A DNA stretch of 64,000 nt from Tetrapyrgos nigripes (lineage: Eukaryota > Basidiomycota > Agaricomycetes > Agaricales > Campanellaceae). The notes below the pieces were generated by a model that saw only the letters and a program-made list of their open reading frames with translations, was not told where the DNA came from and did no database searches. Location: NCBI GenBank assembly GCA_013368315.1, contig JAACJM010000038.1, positions 1 to 64,000 on the forward strand, read 5' to 3'. The position numbers were made by a program, and so were the translations under genes. Shown in pieces: positions 1-9,911 of this stretch (within the stretch, counting starts at the first letter, position 1; each line of letters starts with the position of its first letter).

Positions 1-1275
1 AGGAACACCAGGAAACCTTGACACAATGTCCATAAAAGCTTTGTAAACCACTTCTCTTACACTCTCTTCAATAACCCTACGAGCTGAGTCTGTAGTTGGC
101 ACCGCATAAGGTGAACACTTCTTGACTTCACAAACTTTATGAACGACCTTGATGAATGTCAAATTCCTGCGTCTTTGATGTCTTGAAGCATCTGAGGAAT
201 CGCTCCACATCGGGACAAATATCTATAGCCATGCAATACTTCCCCTCTAAAAGAGGCGACGACATGACTTTGCAGCTGGGTATGAATTTGTGATACGACA
301 CCTCGTTGCGCCAGGAATGAGCCCGAACGGAATCCATCTCCAAAGACATCGGTATATCAAAACTCCAAGGAACGTTGACTACATCGTTGGGTTCGCAAAT
401 AGGTTCTAATAGGATAACCCAGCAACAGGAGTCTCCGACGTAGCGTTATACCGGTTCGACATTCCGAGTTGGGTCGGATGTAGCTGAAGGCAGAGGGTGC
501 TGAGATCATGGTCCATCCATGTCTGGCATATTTTCGCGAGCGTGTTTGTGTTTGTCTTTAACGGTTGCAAATGTTGGGGTGTGAAGTGAGACACGGTCTT
601 CAAATGTAGCACGAGGGAAGAGAGAGTATCCATGGGAGTGAGAGATTACGTTCATTACGCAGGCTGTGGGCAAAGACATAAGGCGTGAGTTCCCAGAAAG
701 AAACGAGAAGGGCAAAAAATGACAACGCACTAGAGTGAAAACTAGAATGACCTCAATCGGTGTCTGCACACAGGTGATGACCTGGACCTTCTTGTCACCC
801 TTCTGGAAGTTAAACACCTCGGCCATACCATTGCCTCTATATCCTTCCCATGCAAAGTCATCATCCTGGTCCGCATGAGGTCGTTCAGCGTTCAAAGCAG
901 CCGCCAGCGCATCCTCAAAGTCCTTCGGTTGTCCCTGAATTGGATCAAACACGTATCCAATCTCCAAAAGAAAATCCGCATAAGGCCTAAACTTGATAAG
1001 CTCCACGTAGGTATCCAAATCGTCGAAGAAGAATTGAAGCGCGGTGGAACCTGAGACAAGTAGGCCGAGCTCGTATTGGAGGATTCGGAAACGGGCGACG
1101 TTGGCCAGGGCGCCAAAAAACGTAAGAGGAACTGCCTAATGCGAAAAGAACGCTCGTTGTGTCTCAACACCAGTTCTCTCGCCTTTTTGTTGACAAGGGA
1201 GAAACGGTGTCGGTCTACGGAAGAAAACTCGCGTAAGACGAGGTTTTGGAGTTCTCTCGGGCTGGAAGGATGTTC
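1..1275 (-). pseudogene. F-box-like / nucleotidyltransferase-like gene, copy A (decayed, runs off left edge)
   Basis: Read on the minus strand from about 1275 leftward. An F-box-like N-terminus (PSSPRELQNLVLREF, then RHRFSLVNKKARELV) is followed by LLVSGSTALQFF and DLDTYVEL. GS followed by DxD resembles the core of nucleotidyltransferase-fold proteins; that link is inference. Compared with copy B at 1839-3383, the stretch between the two motifs is shortened by about eight residues. A frame change also lies near 1100-1130, before the VARFRILQYELG segment. A likely intron near 670-745 precedes the conserved ACVMNVISHSHGYSLFPRATFEDR block. The C-terminal part (SVRAHSWRNEVSYHKF, SPLLEGKYCMAIDI) remains open at 137-349, and the last exon (KAFMDIVSRFPGVP) continues beyond base 1. 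No in-frame ATG is obvious at the 5' end. I do not recognise a named function. Confidence 0.5.
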
Positions 1276-1354
1276 AGGACGCAGAACAGCAAAACAAATT
1301 TTTCAAAACCTACAAAGAGAACATTGGGTGATGGTGGTGGTGGTGGTGGTCGGG

Positions 1355-1838
1355 TTATTGTCAAAAGGAGGACCGCGGCAATCACGGGACCGTCGCGTCC
1401 ATGAAGTGACGCGTCAGTCCTTCAAGTTAGTTTTTCCACCAATTCTTCAAGTACATACACTATACAGCTAGCATGTACTACGTCTGCGCCCCATAACCCT
1501 GTCCATAAAAGCTTTATGAAACACTTCTACACTCCCTTCAACAGCCCTACGAGCGTCGAGGCATCAGTGAACGCTTTTAGACTTCAATAAGTACGTTCGG
1601 TGCGGGCCACTGTATACAGCGGCAGGTACAAGTCCTCGTCCCATTGACCAAAAGCAATTAAATGGTTGACTCTGAAGAGGTACATGTAAGCCATGGACCG
1701 ACCATTACTAGTTTGTTGCTTGACGAAAACTTCACGGAGAAGGTGCATAGTGCCGAGTATGACAGAAAAAAGGATATAATTATTCAATGCTACTAGATAA
1801 AGGCTGGTTAGCGCGTAAATTGAGTTGGGGAATAAGTA
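1355..1838. other. Spacer between the two F-box-like copies, with a relic tail exon
   Basis: Bases 1500-1575 resemble bases 28-100: both contain TGTCCATAAAAGCTTT followed by a similar stretch ending CCCTACGAGC. This is the same C-terminal exon that ends copy A. The relic shows the two gene copies arose by local duplication of a unit that included the 3' exon. A short minus-strand ORF (1584-1787) has no recognisable motif. Nothing else is seen. Confidence 0.4.
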
Positions 1839-3383
1839 CTAAGACTCGTCCTCTGAATAGGACTCGGAATCATCCTCTGAACAGGACTCGGAGTCATCCT
1901 CTGAATTGGACTCGTAATCGTAACAAACTTTGTGTACGACCATGACGTGGGCCAAATCCTTGACAAGAGCCAAATCTCGTGTCTTAAATGTCGCAGTCAG
2001 GGACTTGAGGAGCTGCTCCACGTCATAGCGAATACCTATAGCAAGGCAATACTTCCCCTCCAAAAAAGGCGACGAAATGACTTTGTACTTGGGTACGAAT
2101 CCGCTATACGACACCTTATTACGCCAGGAATGAGCCCGAACGGGATCGACATGGGCACGCCAGAACTCCCGGGAACGGTGACCACATCATTGGGTTCGCA
2201 AATGGGTTCTAGAGGAATGACCCAGCAACAGGAATCTCCGATGTAGCGTAAGCCATGATCGCGACATTCCGAGTTGGGACGGGTATAGCTGGAAGCAGAG
2301 GGTGCACGGACAATCCTCCATCCACGTCTGGTGTATTTTTCACGAGCGCGTTTGTCTTTGTCTTTGACGGTTGTGAATGCCGGGGTGTGAAATGAGAGGC
2401 GGTCTTCAAAGGTGGCACGGGGGAAGAGGGAGTATCCATGGGAGTGAGAAATGACATTCATCACACAGGCTGTGGGCGAAGGCAAAAAACACATGAGTTT
2501 CAGGATAGAGATTAAGGAGACTTGTGAACGCACTAGAATGAAAACTAAGAATGACCTCAATCGGTGTCTTCAAACAGGTGATGACCTGAACCTTCTTGCC
2601 ATCCTTCTGGAAGTTAAACACCTCCGCCATACCGTTGTTCACGCCCAAGTAGCGCTCCGGAATATCATACTGTAGTATTTCGACCGTAAGTTCGTCGATA
2701 TTGAGCGTTACCCGATCTCTTTAGTCTGCATCAAGTTCATTTACCATATTAGGAAGGGTGCCGGCGAAGCCGGCGCTCCCACGACCCTTTTATGGTAAGA
2801 AGGCACCCAAAAATCCCTTTGTTATGCGTTACGAAAAGCGTTTTTGACCAAGTTCGTGGGGGGTGGGTGACGCGTTACGCGAACTTACGGTCGAAATACT
2901 ACAGTAATCGGAATCATCGTCAAAATCCTCGAGACAAAAATCAAATCGTTTTGCCTTCTTCAAAGCAGCCGCCAGCGCATCTTCAACGTCCTTGGGTTGT
3001 CCCTAAATTGGATCAAACACGTATCCAATCTCCAGAAGAAAGTCTGCATAAGGCCTAAACTTGACAAGCTCCACGTAGGTATCCAAGTCAGAGTCGGGGT
3101 AGACGACGTCGCTGAAGAATTGAAGCGCGGTGGAACCTGAGACAAGTAGACCGAGCTCGTATTGGAGGATTCGGAAACGAGCGACGTTGTAGAGGGTGTC
3201 GAGAAAGCGTAAGAGGACCCTCCTGATACGAAAAGTCTGCTGGTTGTGTTGTAGCACCAGTTCTCTGGCCTTTTTGTTGACAAGAGAGAAGCGATGTCGT
3301 TCTACGGGAGAAAACTCGCGTAGGACCAGATTTTGGAGTTCTCTCGGGCTGGAAGGATGTTCAGGATGCAGAACAGCAAACAA
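1839..3383 (-). pseudogene. F-box-like / nucleotidyltransferase-like gene, copy B (broken by stop and MITE)
   Basis: Minus strand. The 3003-3383 block has the F-box-like start, then LLVSGSTALQFFSDVVYPDSDLDTYVEL, in which GS and the PDSDLD acidic motif fit a nucleotidyltransferase-like core (inference). The frame ends at FDPI where copy A reads FDPIQGQPKD, so a CAG codon has become TAG at about 3003-3005. Shortly after, the 235-bp MITE at 2670-2904 splits codons of ...DSDY/DIPERYLG. The frame then resumes at NGMAEVFNFQKDGKKVQVITC. The C-terminal part (VRAHSWRNKVSYSGF, SPFLEGKYCLAIGIR) lies at 1839-2114 and ends in an acidic Asp/Glu/Ser tail that copy A lacks in the visible part. A small deletion relative to copy A precedes that part. 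The upstream end abuts a (TGG)n array and then the hAT terminus, so the original start may be lost. Confidence 0.5.
2670..2904. mobile_element. 235-bp MITE with TA target duplication (Tc1/mariner-like)
   Basis: The ends are perfect inverted repeats of 25 bp starting CTGTAGTATTTCGACC, flanked on both sides by TA (2668-2669 and 2905-2906). Removing the element and one TA restores the reading frame of copy B across the site. No coding capacity is present. TA duplication plus a short TIR fits a non-autonomous Tc1/mariner-type element; the parent element is not in the window. Confidence 0.8.
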
Positions 3384-3413
3384 AAATCTCGAGACCTACA
3401 AGGAGAGCATTGA

Positions 3414-3442
3414 GTGGTGGTGGTGGTGGTGGTGGTGGTGGT
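3414..3442. repeat. (TGG)n trinucleotide array
   Basis: About nine TGG/GGT units sit just upstream of the F-box-like copy B and end in TCGGGT. A shorter array at about 1329-1350 lies at the matching place next to copy A, again followed by TCGGGT, so the array was part of the duplicated unit. The hAT terminus begins seven bases later. Confidence 0.85.
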
Positions 3443-3626
3443 CGGGTGTAGTGTTGGGGAAAAAACTCGTCCAGACTTTCTGACCGGTAATTTACCAGAG
3501 GCGGGAAGGAAGGGACCTTTTTTACCAGTAATTTACGGTAAATTACATAAACACGTGACTTCATTTTTTTACGCCTCGTCATACTGTCAAACGCTCAAAC
3601 TGCGCTCGAAACTGCTCAAAAGCCCC

Positions 3627-4317
3627 TCAAACTTGCTTCGTTCCAGGCCACAGTACAAACTCCGAGCTCCTAGACCCCTTTGGACCTACTTCAGCGGTCT
3701 TCACTGGACTAGCCTTCTGTATTGCTGAGTCTTTCAGCAATGAAACAATCTCGAAGGCATCCGGATTCACGATGTTGGCGGCAGTGATAAAGGAACGGGC
3801 CACGCCAACATACTCATCAATTATCGTATCTGAGTCGTTCTCACCATCAGCATCAGGGTCAGCAGGGTCGGCTTCTTGTTCATCGAGCCAGCTGTCGTCC
3901 TCCTCATCAATTCTCGTGTCCGGATCTTCGAAATCCTTTTTGATGTCACAAAACTTGACTCTCTTGCTGCAGGGCTTTGACTAGAAGATATCTGGGTCAC
4001 ATAGTGTATGATATTGAAGGGAAAGACTTACCTGTGAGTAATGTTGCTTCACAACCGTTCTCGCACCCATCGCCTCAACTGACATTCTGTTTCGCAATGC
4101 CGGTGTCATCCAGGTGAGTGTTGAGCCAGTTCGTTCATCTGCCATCGAATTGACGCGAATGGAAACCAGCTTGATGGCAACATACTGTTGTCTCGTCAGT
4201 GGGTGTCAGAGGAGGGAGGATAAAACACGGCACCGGTAAGATTTGGGCTTCTTCACCAATTGTACTCTGCCACCACCTAATCAACCCCTCAGTGCTTATG
4301 TTGTTGTCTATTTGTGC
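3627..4317 (-). pseudogene. hAT transposase, C-terminal dimerization exons (block 3 of 3)
   Basis: The minus-strand reading continues directly from SFPFNA at the other side of the Copia insert. It reads IRWWQSTIGEEAQILP, then across a likely intron of about 49 bp (GTGCCG..ACAACAG) to YVAIKLVSIRVNSMADERT, STLTWMTPALRNRMSVEAM and RTVVKQHYSQ. This is the hAT C-terminal dimerization region, whose usual pattern is W..., A.k..S....S..ER.FS. A further intron with donor GTAAGT near 4035 leads to an acidic tail (DEEDDSWLDEQEADPADPDADGE). The stop codon lies at 3627-3629. No stop interrupts this block. The gene as a whole is dead because of the two LTR-element insertions and one nonsense codon in block 1. 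Confidence 0.75.
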
Positions 4318-4680
4318 TGTCGAGAATAAGAGTCCCTAGATAGGGGCTATTTCCTTTTTCCATTTTATCCGTCTATCTTTACTGCTAATCCTTTCATCCT
4401 CATACTCCAAGGCACCTAACCCGGGTTCAACACCCGCGTCACATATACCTTGCCTTTCCGTAGTTTAGACCCCAGTCGTCTCACTTATTCTGTGTGACTC
4501 TGGGGTATGTATTCAATTCATCTCTATACTTACTATATTTACTGACTACTTACATACAGTACCTATCGTAGTACTAACGAGTACCCTTTCTCTACAGGTA
4601 CTGTATTAATACAGTCGTCTCACTTATTCTGTGTGACTCTGGGTACCTATCGTAGTACTAACGAGTACCCTTTCTCTACA
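4318..4680 (+). repeat. Copia 5' LTR
   Basis: It starts TGTCGAGAATAAG and ends CTTTCTCTACA. It contains two imperfect copies of a module: CAGTCGTCTCACTTATTCTG with a following GTGTGACTCTGGG, and GTACCTATCGTAGTACTAAC with its following stretch, each repeated within the last 240 bp. It differs from the 3' LTR at three sites, all transitions, two of them at CpG. Confidence 0.95.
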
Positions 4681-4697
4681 GGTTATGGGCCCAGCGC
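4681..4697 (+). promoter_or_regulatory. Copia primer-binding site (initiator-Met tRNA half type)
   Basis: GGTTATGGGCCCAGCGC begins at the first base after the 5' LTR. Its complement, GCGCTGGGCCCATAACC, corresponds to the anticodon stem-loop of eukaryotic initiator tRNA-Met (CAT anticodon), not to the tRNA 3' end. Drosophila copia is known to prime from an internal cleavage fragment of the same tRNA with a closely similar site, so this element probably uses a half-tRNA primer. Confidence 0.75.
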
Positions 4698-4758
4698 TAT
4701 AAACTGTGCAAACACACACAATTATCCGATTCGAGCGACTCACTGACCATACCGTTAC

Positions 4759-6493
4759 ATGACTACGGTAGAAGACCTATTCCCCACAACCGATTTCGAA
4801 GACCTCGATTCTATTTTCGTTGCATCTATCTTTACGCAACTGAACCTACATATGCCACAAGATCTACATACGCCGACAATGTCTAATACCAATCCGAACT
4901 CTAGTAATTCCAATCCCATTGGTCACTCCAGTAACTATACGACGATCCACGAGTTACCGGAGGATGCCAAGTTCAATGGCGAAAATTACATGTCTTGGGC
5001 AGAGTTGATGTTGATGCGCGCGCAGTTGAAGGGTCTAGATTTGTATTGGGAAAGGCAGATTACCATACCCACCAAGCCCAGCAGTACCGACATACTCCTA
5101 CCTACCCCTCCCAACAGCGAAACCCCAAATTACTTGGAGTACCGGATCCACGAGCCCGTCGCATATCTAACGATTTGGGATAATATCAAGAACCCAGATG
5201 CACTTGGGTTCTCTGGGGAAAAAAAGTCACATGAGCTGTGGGATTATCTGAAGAAGGAGTATACGCTAGTGAGTCATCTAGCTAGGCAGAGAAGGGAGGA
5301 AGCACTACGAAGTTGCAAGTATACGGGAGGAGAGGTTATGGGGGATAATGGTTATGTAGCCAAATTCCGAACCCTACGAAAGCAGGCGACCGACGTCGGA
5401 GCCAAGATCGAAGACTCCCAATTCCTAACCCTATTCCTCGACTCATTCCCTCGTACATCCGAATGGATCCCGACTGTTGGTGCCTTGCTCACCGATCCTT
5501 CAGTTACGTTCAACGTGGCTGCGGGGAGACTACAGGAACATTTTCGTCTCATGGGAGGAGGTGAAGGGAGTGGAATAGAGGGGTTGGACAAGGCAAAGGC
5601 TTTGCAAGCCCAGGTGGAAGAGTTAACGGAGAAGGTGAAGGCGTTGCAAGTGGCGAGGAAGGGACCAGCCAATCCGGATCTACAGTGCTCCAATCCAAAG
5701 TGCAAGCGTCGAGGACACACTATTGATAACTGCTTCCGTGAAGGTGGTGGAAAACAGGGTCAATATCCGGCTTGGTGGAAGGGAAAGAAAGACGCACAAG
5801 TTCCTGCAGCCAATAACACTACCGCTTCATCTGACGAATCTCCAGAGATCCTAGCTCTAACCACTCGTATAACTCGCACCTCTAAACCACTCGAGCATTC
5901 ACACATCCGTATCATTGCCGACTCTGGTGCCACACACCACTTCTTCAAACAACGTTCCTATTTTGATACATACACTCCCCACAACGACAAAGGTGGATCT
6001 TCTCACGAGGACGCCCAATTCGACATTGTAGGAAAAGGCGATGTTAAGGTCAAGGTGTCATATAACGGGGTCGTGTATCATCTCCTCTTTCGTAATGCTT
6101 TCCATGCCCCAAGCATCTCTAATAACCTCCTCTCGACCGGGACGTTGGACAAACTGGGTTGGACAGCGAGATTGGGTAACGGGAGGATGATTTTCAAGGA
6201 TACGAGTGGGAAAGAGAGGTTTGAGGCTATCCTAAAAACTGGCGTTTATGTTATGGATGCCACGTTGGTGGTCAACGATTCTAAAGCCGCGTTAGCCACA
6301 CAACTACCTCCAGATATTCGGTTCCTACATCGTGCGAGTGGCCACATCATGCCAGAAAGAATCGAGATGGCGGCGAAACTGGTTGATGGCATTCCGAACG
6401 TAACAGGGGCGAGGAAGAAGATGGGAACATGCGAGGACTGTAGGCGCGCGCACACTGACAAGCAACCTCATCCCGATAGGAGTACAGTGTCGA
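4759..6493 (+). pseudogene. Copia gag-protease-integrase N-part (piece 1)
   Basis: One long frame from ATG 4759. Gag (about residues 60-300) is followed by a zinc knuckle CSNPKCKRRGHTIDNC of the C-x4-C-x4-H-x4-C form common in this Copia group. Next come an aspartic protease motif (IADSGATHHFF, near residue 390) and the GAG-pre-integrase/HHCC zinc region (LHRASGHIMPER, then TCEDCRRAHTDKQ). The frame breaks inside the integrase where the TIR element at 6494 begins; the last few codons of the ORF, up to 6519, belong to that insert. Integrase continues at 9093. Confidence 0.9.
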
Positions 6494-6540
6494 TGGGTAT
6501 TATCCGATCCAGGGCCTAGAAGTCCAAGAAGTAGAAGCAT

Positions 6541-7063
6541 ACGGTTTGACCGGCGGCGCAGGTTCTTCCGCCGGATATTAATTAATAATATTATAATAAT
6601 GCTAGGAATGTCGGGTACGGATTCAGGTGAGCAGAGTTAGGGGATGGGGATATGTAGGTATAGTGGTTTAAAGAAGAGAGTGCAGAGGCACTGCTGGCAG
6701 CGTTGGGAGCGTAGGATTGGTGTGAACCCTGGCCAGTCGGTTGGTCAGAATGACGCGACAGAAAAAAACAAAACAAGAAGGAAAATGAAACAGAAAAATG
6801 AAAGAAAGACATCAAGGTGAAGACAAAGGACGGACAGCAACTTCACGTCCAATCCAAGCGCTGTCCTTTGAAAGAAGACAAGGACACTAGGCAGCACGAG
6901 GCTTCTCCTTGCGGCGGCGTATCAGTTCTTGATCCCAGCCTAAACCACTCCTCCTCCTCCTCCTCCTCCTCCTGCTCATGGCCTCCACCATCGTCAGAAA
7001 AGGAAATCACGCCATGACACAAAATCAAAAAATATGTATTTCATGGTAAAGACGGCAACTCAG
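6541..7063. other. Non-coding left arm of the TGGGTATT element
   Basis: This part holds a short imperfect hairpin (CCGGCGGCGCAGG..TTCCGCCGG near 6550), an AT-rich patch and a (TCC)n microsatellite near 6949-6972. Short ORFs on both strands have biased composition and no recognisable motif. Confidence 0.5.
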
Positions 7064-8961
7064 CACCTAATATGACCAATTGATCGGACTTATATAAGGC
7101 GTTGATGCCCCGCGAAGCGCCTTACACATAAGGCGTTTAGCGTATTTTCGGGCAGTTTGATGCCCTTCGATGGGTCCTCTCACCGTTAAGTAGTTATAGA
7201 GTAATTTTGAGCAATGAAAAGCATTCAGCTGAGCTATCTGAGTAGCTAGATGTTTTTCAAGAACAGAATGCACCTTAAGTGCTATGTCCATTGCATATGG
7301 TGGTGACCATAAGTCAGTGTCAGTCTTCACTGAGTAACATTGCTGGGCTGAAGCCTTATAAAAAATATACTCTTTAGTACCCACAGTGAGTGTCTAGCAG
7401 TGTACATTTATGTGGCAATTGTATGGGGTTATTGGCAATGGAAGCCCATTCTAGCATTGACTGCCAATTGCTGCAAGACGGTCCCAGGGGTATCAACTAC
7501 GATTTCCGGCTCTGTTCAGCTTCCATTGCGTATTGGTGAGGGGTATTTCGATTGGAAGCTAGGTCTGCAGCAAGTGTGTCCGTACAAGGTTCGTAGAGCG
7601 GTCCAGCAGCGGTCAAGACTGAGCGTGAGAACTAGATAAAAAAGGAAGGTGCGCAGACGTCGGGATACGTCGGGCGACCATTGTATGACCGCCTTTTGTC
7701 ATAGCTTCAACGATCACGCATATTCACCTTGCGGTTATGTTCCTTAGGGAAGTATTATATACAGTCTTTATCTTACAGAGCTATGCCGGACTATATAGAA
7801 CGTTCAGGGTATGTTTTTAGTATCATTACACCTGCCACCCCGTACAGTCTGTCGTGCGAGCCTTCTACACCACCAATAGAGGATCATATCGTACCTGTAA
7901 ATCGCCCCTGTGAGTCAGGTATATCATATAAGTCATATAAAGTTTACTGGAACAGTACTTACCTGCAATACCTATAGGATCTTGCTACAGAACGTTGTTC
8001 ACCTTGTTGCAAAATTGTGACTTTACGACTTTTTCCAAAACAAACATTGTGCCATGATTGTTTCATATATTGAACACATATATACATAGACTATGTCTGT
8101 CAGAATTCCTAACACTACGGATGGCTCCGGTAGCGCTGCTCGACTCACCGGGCGGGGGCCTGGGAGTAGTACAGTTGTTGACGTAAGCCCATTGCAGCTT
8201 GTCAACGCGTCAACGCGTCAACCATCACGTCGGGCGGCTGGGCCCTTCAATGGCCTCAGCGTCCGCCTTCTGTCTTATCATAATCTCTCAAAGAGTTACA
8301 TGAGATACACCTTGTATACTCCGGTCATCGTTGATAGACTCAATGCGCATGCTACCCCTATTCCCAGACTTGCGGATATTCCTCAACGAACACACACTTG
8401 AGCTCAGTTATCAACCCTTTCTCATCCTATTAGTATAATTTCTCGTATACTCGCCAACCCTTACACTGTTGCAGATTGTCTCCCTTGCAAGTCGACGTCT
8501 GCTTCCAAATCTTCCTCCTCCGAATCTTGCTCTTCATAAGAATGATATTCCTCTTACATACTTATGTGCACAAGCTATAAATATATCTGCACCCTAGTAG
8601 CAAGGCTATCATTATCTACATACAAAAATACAGGGGAACACATCTGGTTCAAGGAGTGGTGAAGAGTACTATGATCATGCTGATTGGCTCTGAGTCAGTA
8701 CTGTTGATGTTGAGCTGAGCCTTGAGCTGGCCTTGAGGACCTTAGAGGACACCTACACTACTTATGTGGTGGCCATGTTCTTCAGCCTACAGCCAACCCG
8801 ACACCAGAACACTACTCGAAATACTCTATAATGACTTAACGGCGGGAAGACCCATCGAAGGGCATCAAACTGCTCGGAAATACGCTAAACGCCTTATATG
8901 TAAGGCGCTTCGCGGGGCATCAACGCCTTATATAAGTCCGATCAATTGGTCATATTAGGTG
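7064..8961. mobile_element. hAT-type MITE with about 145-bp terminal inverted repeats
   Basis: A perfect 8-bp target duplication CAACTCAG (7056-7063 and 8962-8969) flanks termini that start CACCTAATATGACCAATTG. The terminal inverted repeats run about 145 bp (7064-7210 and 8815-8961) with a few percent mismatch. The 8-bp duplication is the hAT hallmark. The 1.6-kb interior has no ORF worth annotating. The termini differ from those of the outer hAT element, so it depends on another transposase. Confidence 0.88.
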
Positions 8962-9092
8962 CAACTCAGAGTCAAATGGGGAGGGCGGGTCAATCGCCGG
9001 CAAATCCAAACGATTTAGGAAGGTACGGAAGGGAACCTTCATTTCCGACCATCTTCGGGCTTCTGGGACCTGGATCTGAAAATACCCATCGA

Positions 9093-9711
9093 CGTACCAC
9101 TCTCCCGATAGTGTCGAAGTGGTCAATGAAGCTAATTTCCGGTGGTATCTTGATATATGGGGTCTGGCGCAAGTGGTCTCAGTCGGTGGAAATTTATACG
9201 CGTTATTCGGATCGGATGCAGGAACGTCGAGGGATATGGTGGACCTATTGAAAAATAGGACGGCAGCGATGTTGATCGAAAAGCTTGAGGTGCGAAGATC
9301 TGTCGCAGAAACTCAGACTGGGAAGCCGTTGAAGAGAATAAGGACGGATAACGCACCGGAGTGGAGGTCCCACGCATTCAGAGCCTGGACTGAGAGTCAT
9401 GGAATAATCCACGAGTTTACGGCGCCATACACGTCACCGTCGAATGGGGTAGCAGAACGAGGGATAGGAGCAATGTTAAACGGTGCTAGAGCAATGCTAT
9501 TCGATGCAGGGTTACCGCCACAATGGTGGGGACAAGCTACGACAACGTATATATACATTAAGAACATTCTACCGAATACCAGAGGCGTCGTACCTGAAGA
9601 AAGGTGGACAGGGAAACGCCAAAACGTGTCCCACCTTATTCCCTTCGGGAGCATCAGATTTGCTCATATCCCTGCGAAAACCAGACGTGGAAAGTTGGAT
9701 GCGAGAGGGTT
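9093..9711 (+). pseudogene. Copia integrase core (piece 2)
   Basis: The frame continues from piece 1 after the TCGA duplication. It carries the three acidic residues of the retroviral integrase core: Asp in WYLDIWG, Asp in RTDNAPEWRSH, and Glu in SNGVAERGI. WWGQATTTYIYIKN and KLDARG follow. The block has no internal stop. It is cut at 9711 by the Plavaka element and resumes at 17617 with FKCQMVGYDG. Confidence 0.9.
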
Positions 9712-9911
9712 CATCAGCAAAAGGGCAAATCACCTTTTGCGGCCTTTCACGGCTTTTTCAGACTTTTTTCCAGTCCAACTTTTTCTTATACTTTTTTTGG
9801 TGGACTTTTTCTGTCTTGGACTTTTCAAGGCTCGACTTTTGGCTACTTTTATCTACTCACCCTTTACTGTACTTATTCCGACCTTTTATATGTACTTTAC
9901 CACTCTATACT

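Larger units (their letters stand above)
6494..9088. mobile_element. 2.6-kb DNA element with TGGGTATT termini and 4-bp TCGA duplication
   Basis: The left end TGGGTATTATCCGATCC and the reverse complement of the right end TGGGTATTTTCAGATCC are imperfect inverted repeats of about 35-40 bp. They are flanked by TCGA at 6490-6493 and 9089-9092. Deleting the element plus one TCGA joins Copia ...DRSTVS to TYHSPDSVEVVNEANF in frame, which fixes the boundaries. No transposase was recognised; about 0.7 kb of its own sequence surrounds the nested hAT MITE. Superfamily is unresolved: 4-bp duplications occur in several eukaryotic DNA transposon groups. Confidence 0.75.

Noticed and set aside
3448..3449. 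8-bp target duplication for the outer hAT
   Set aside because: GTCGGGTG and GTTTTTGA do not match under any shift of one or two bases.
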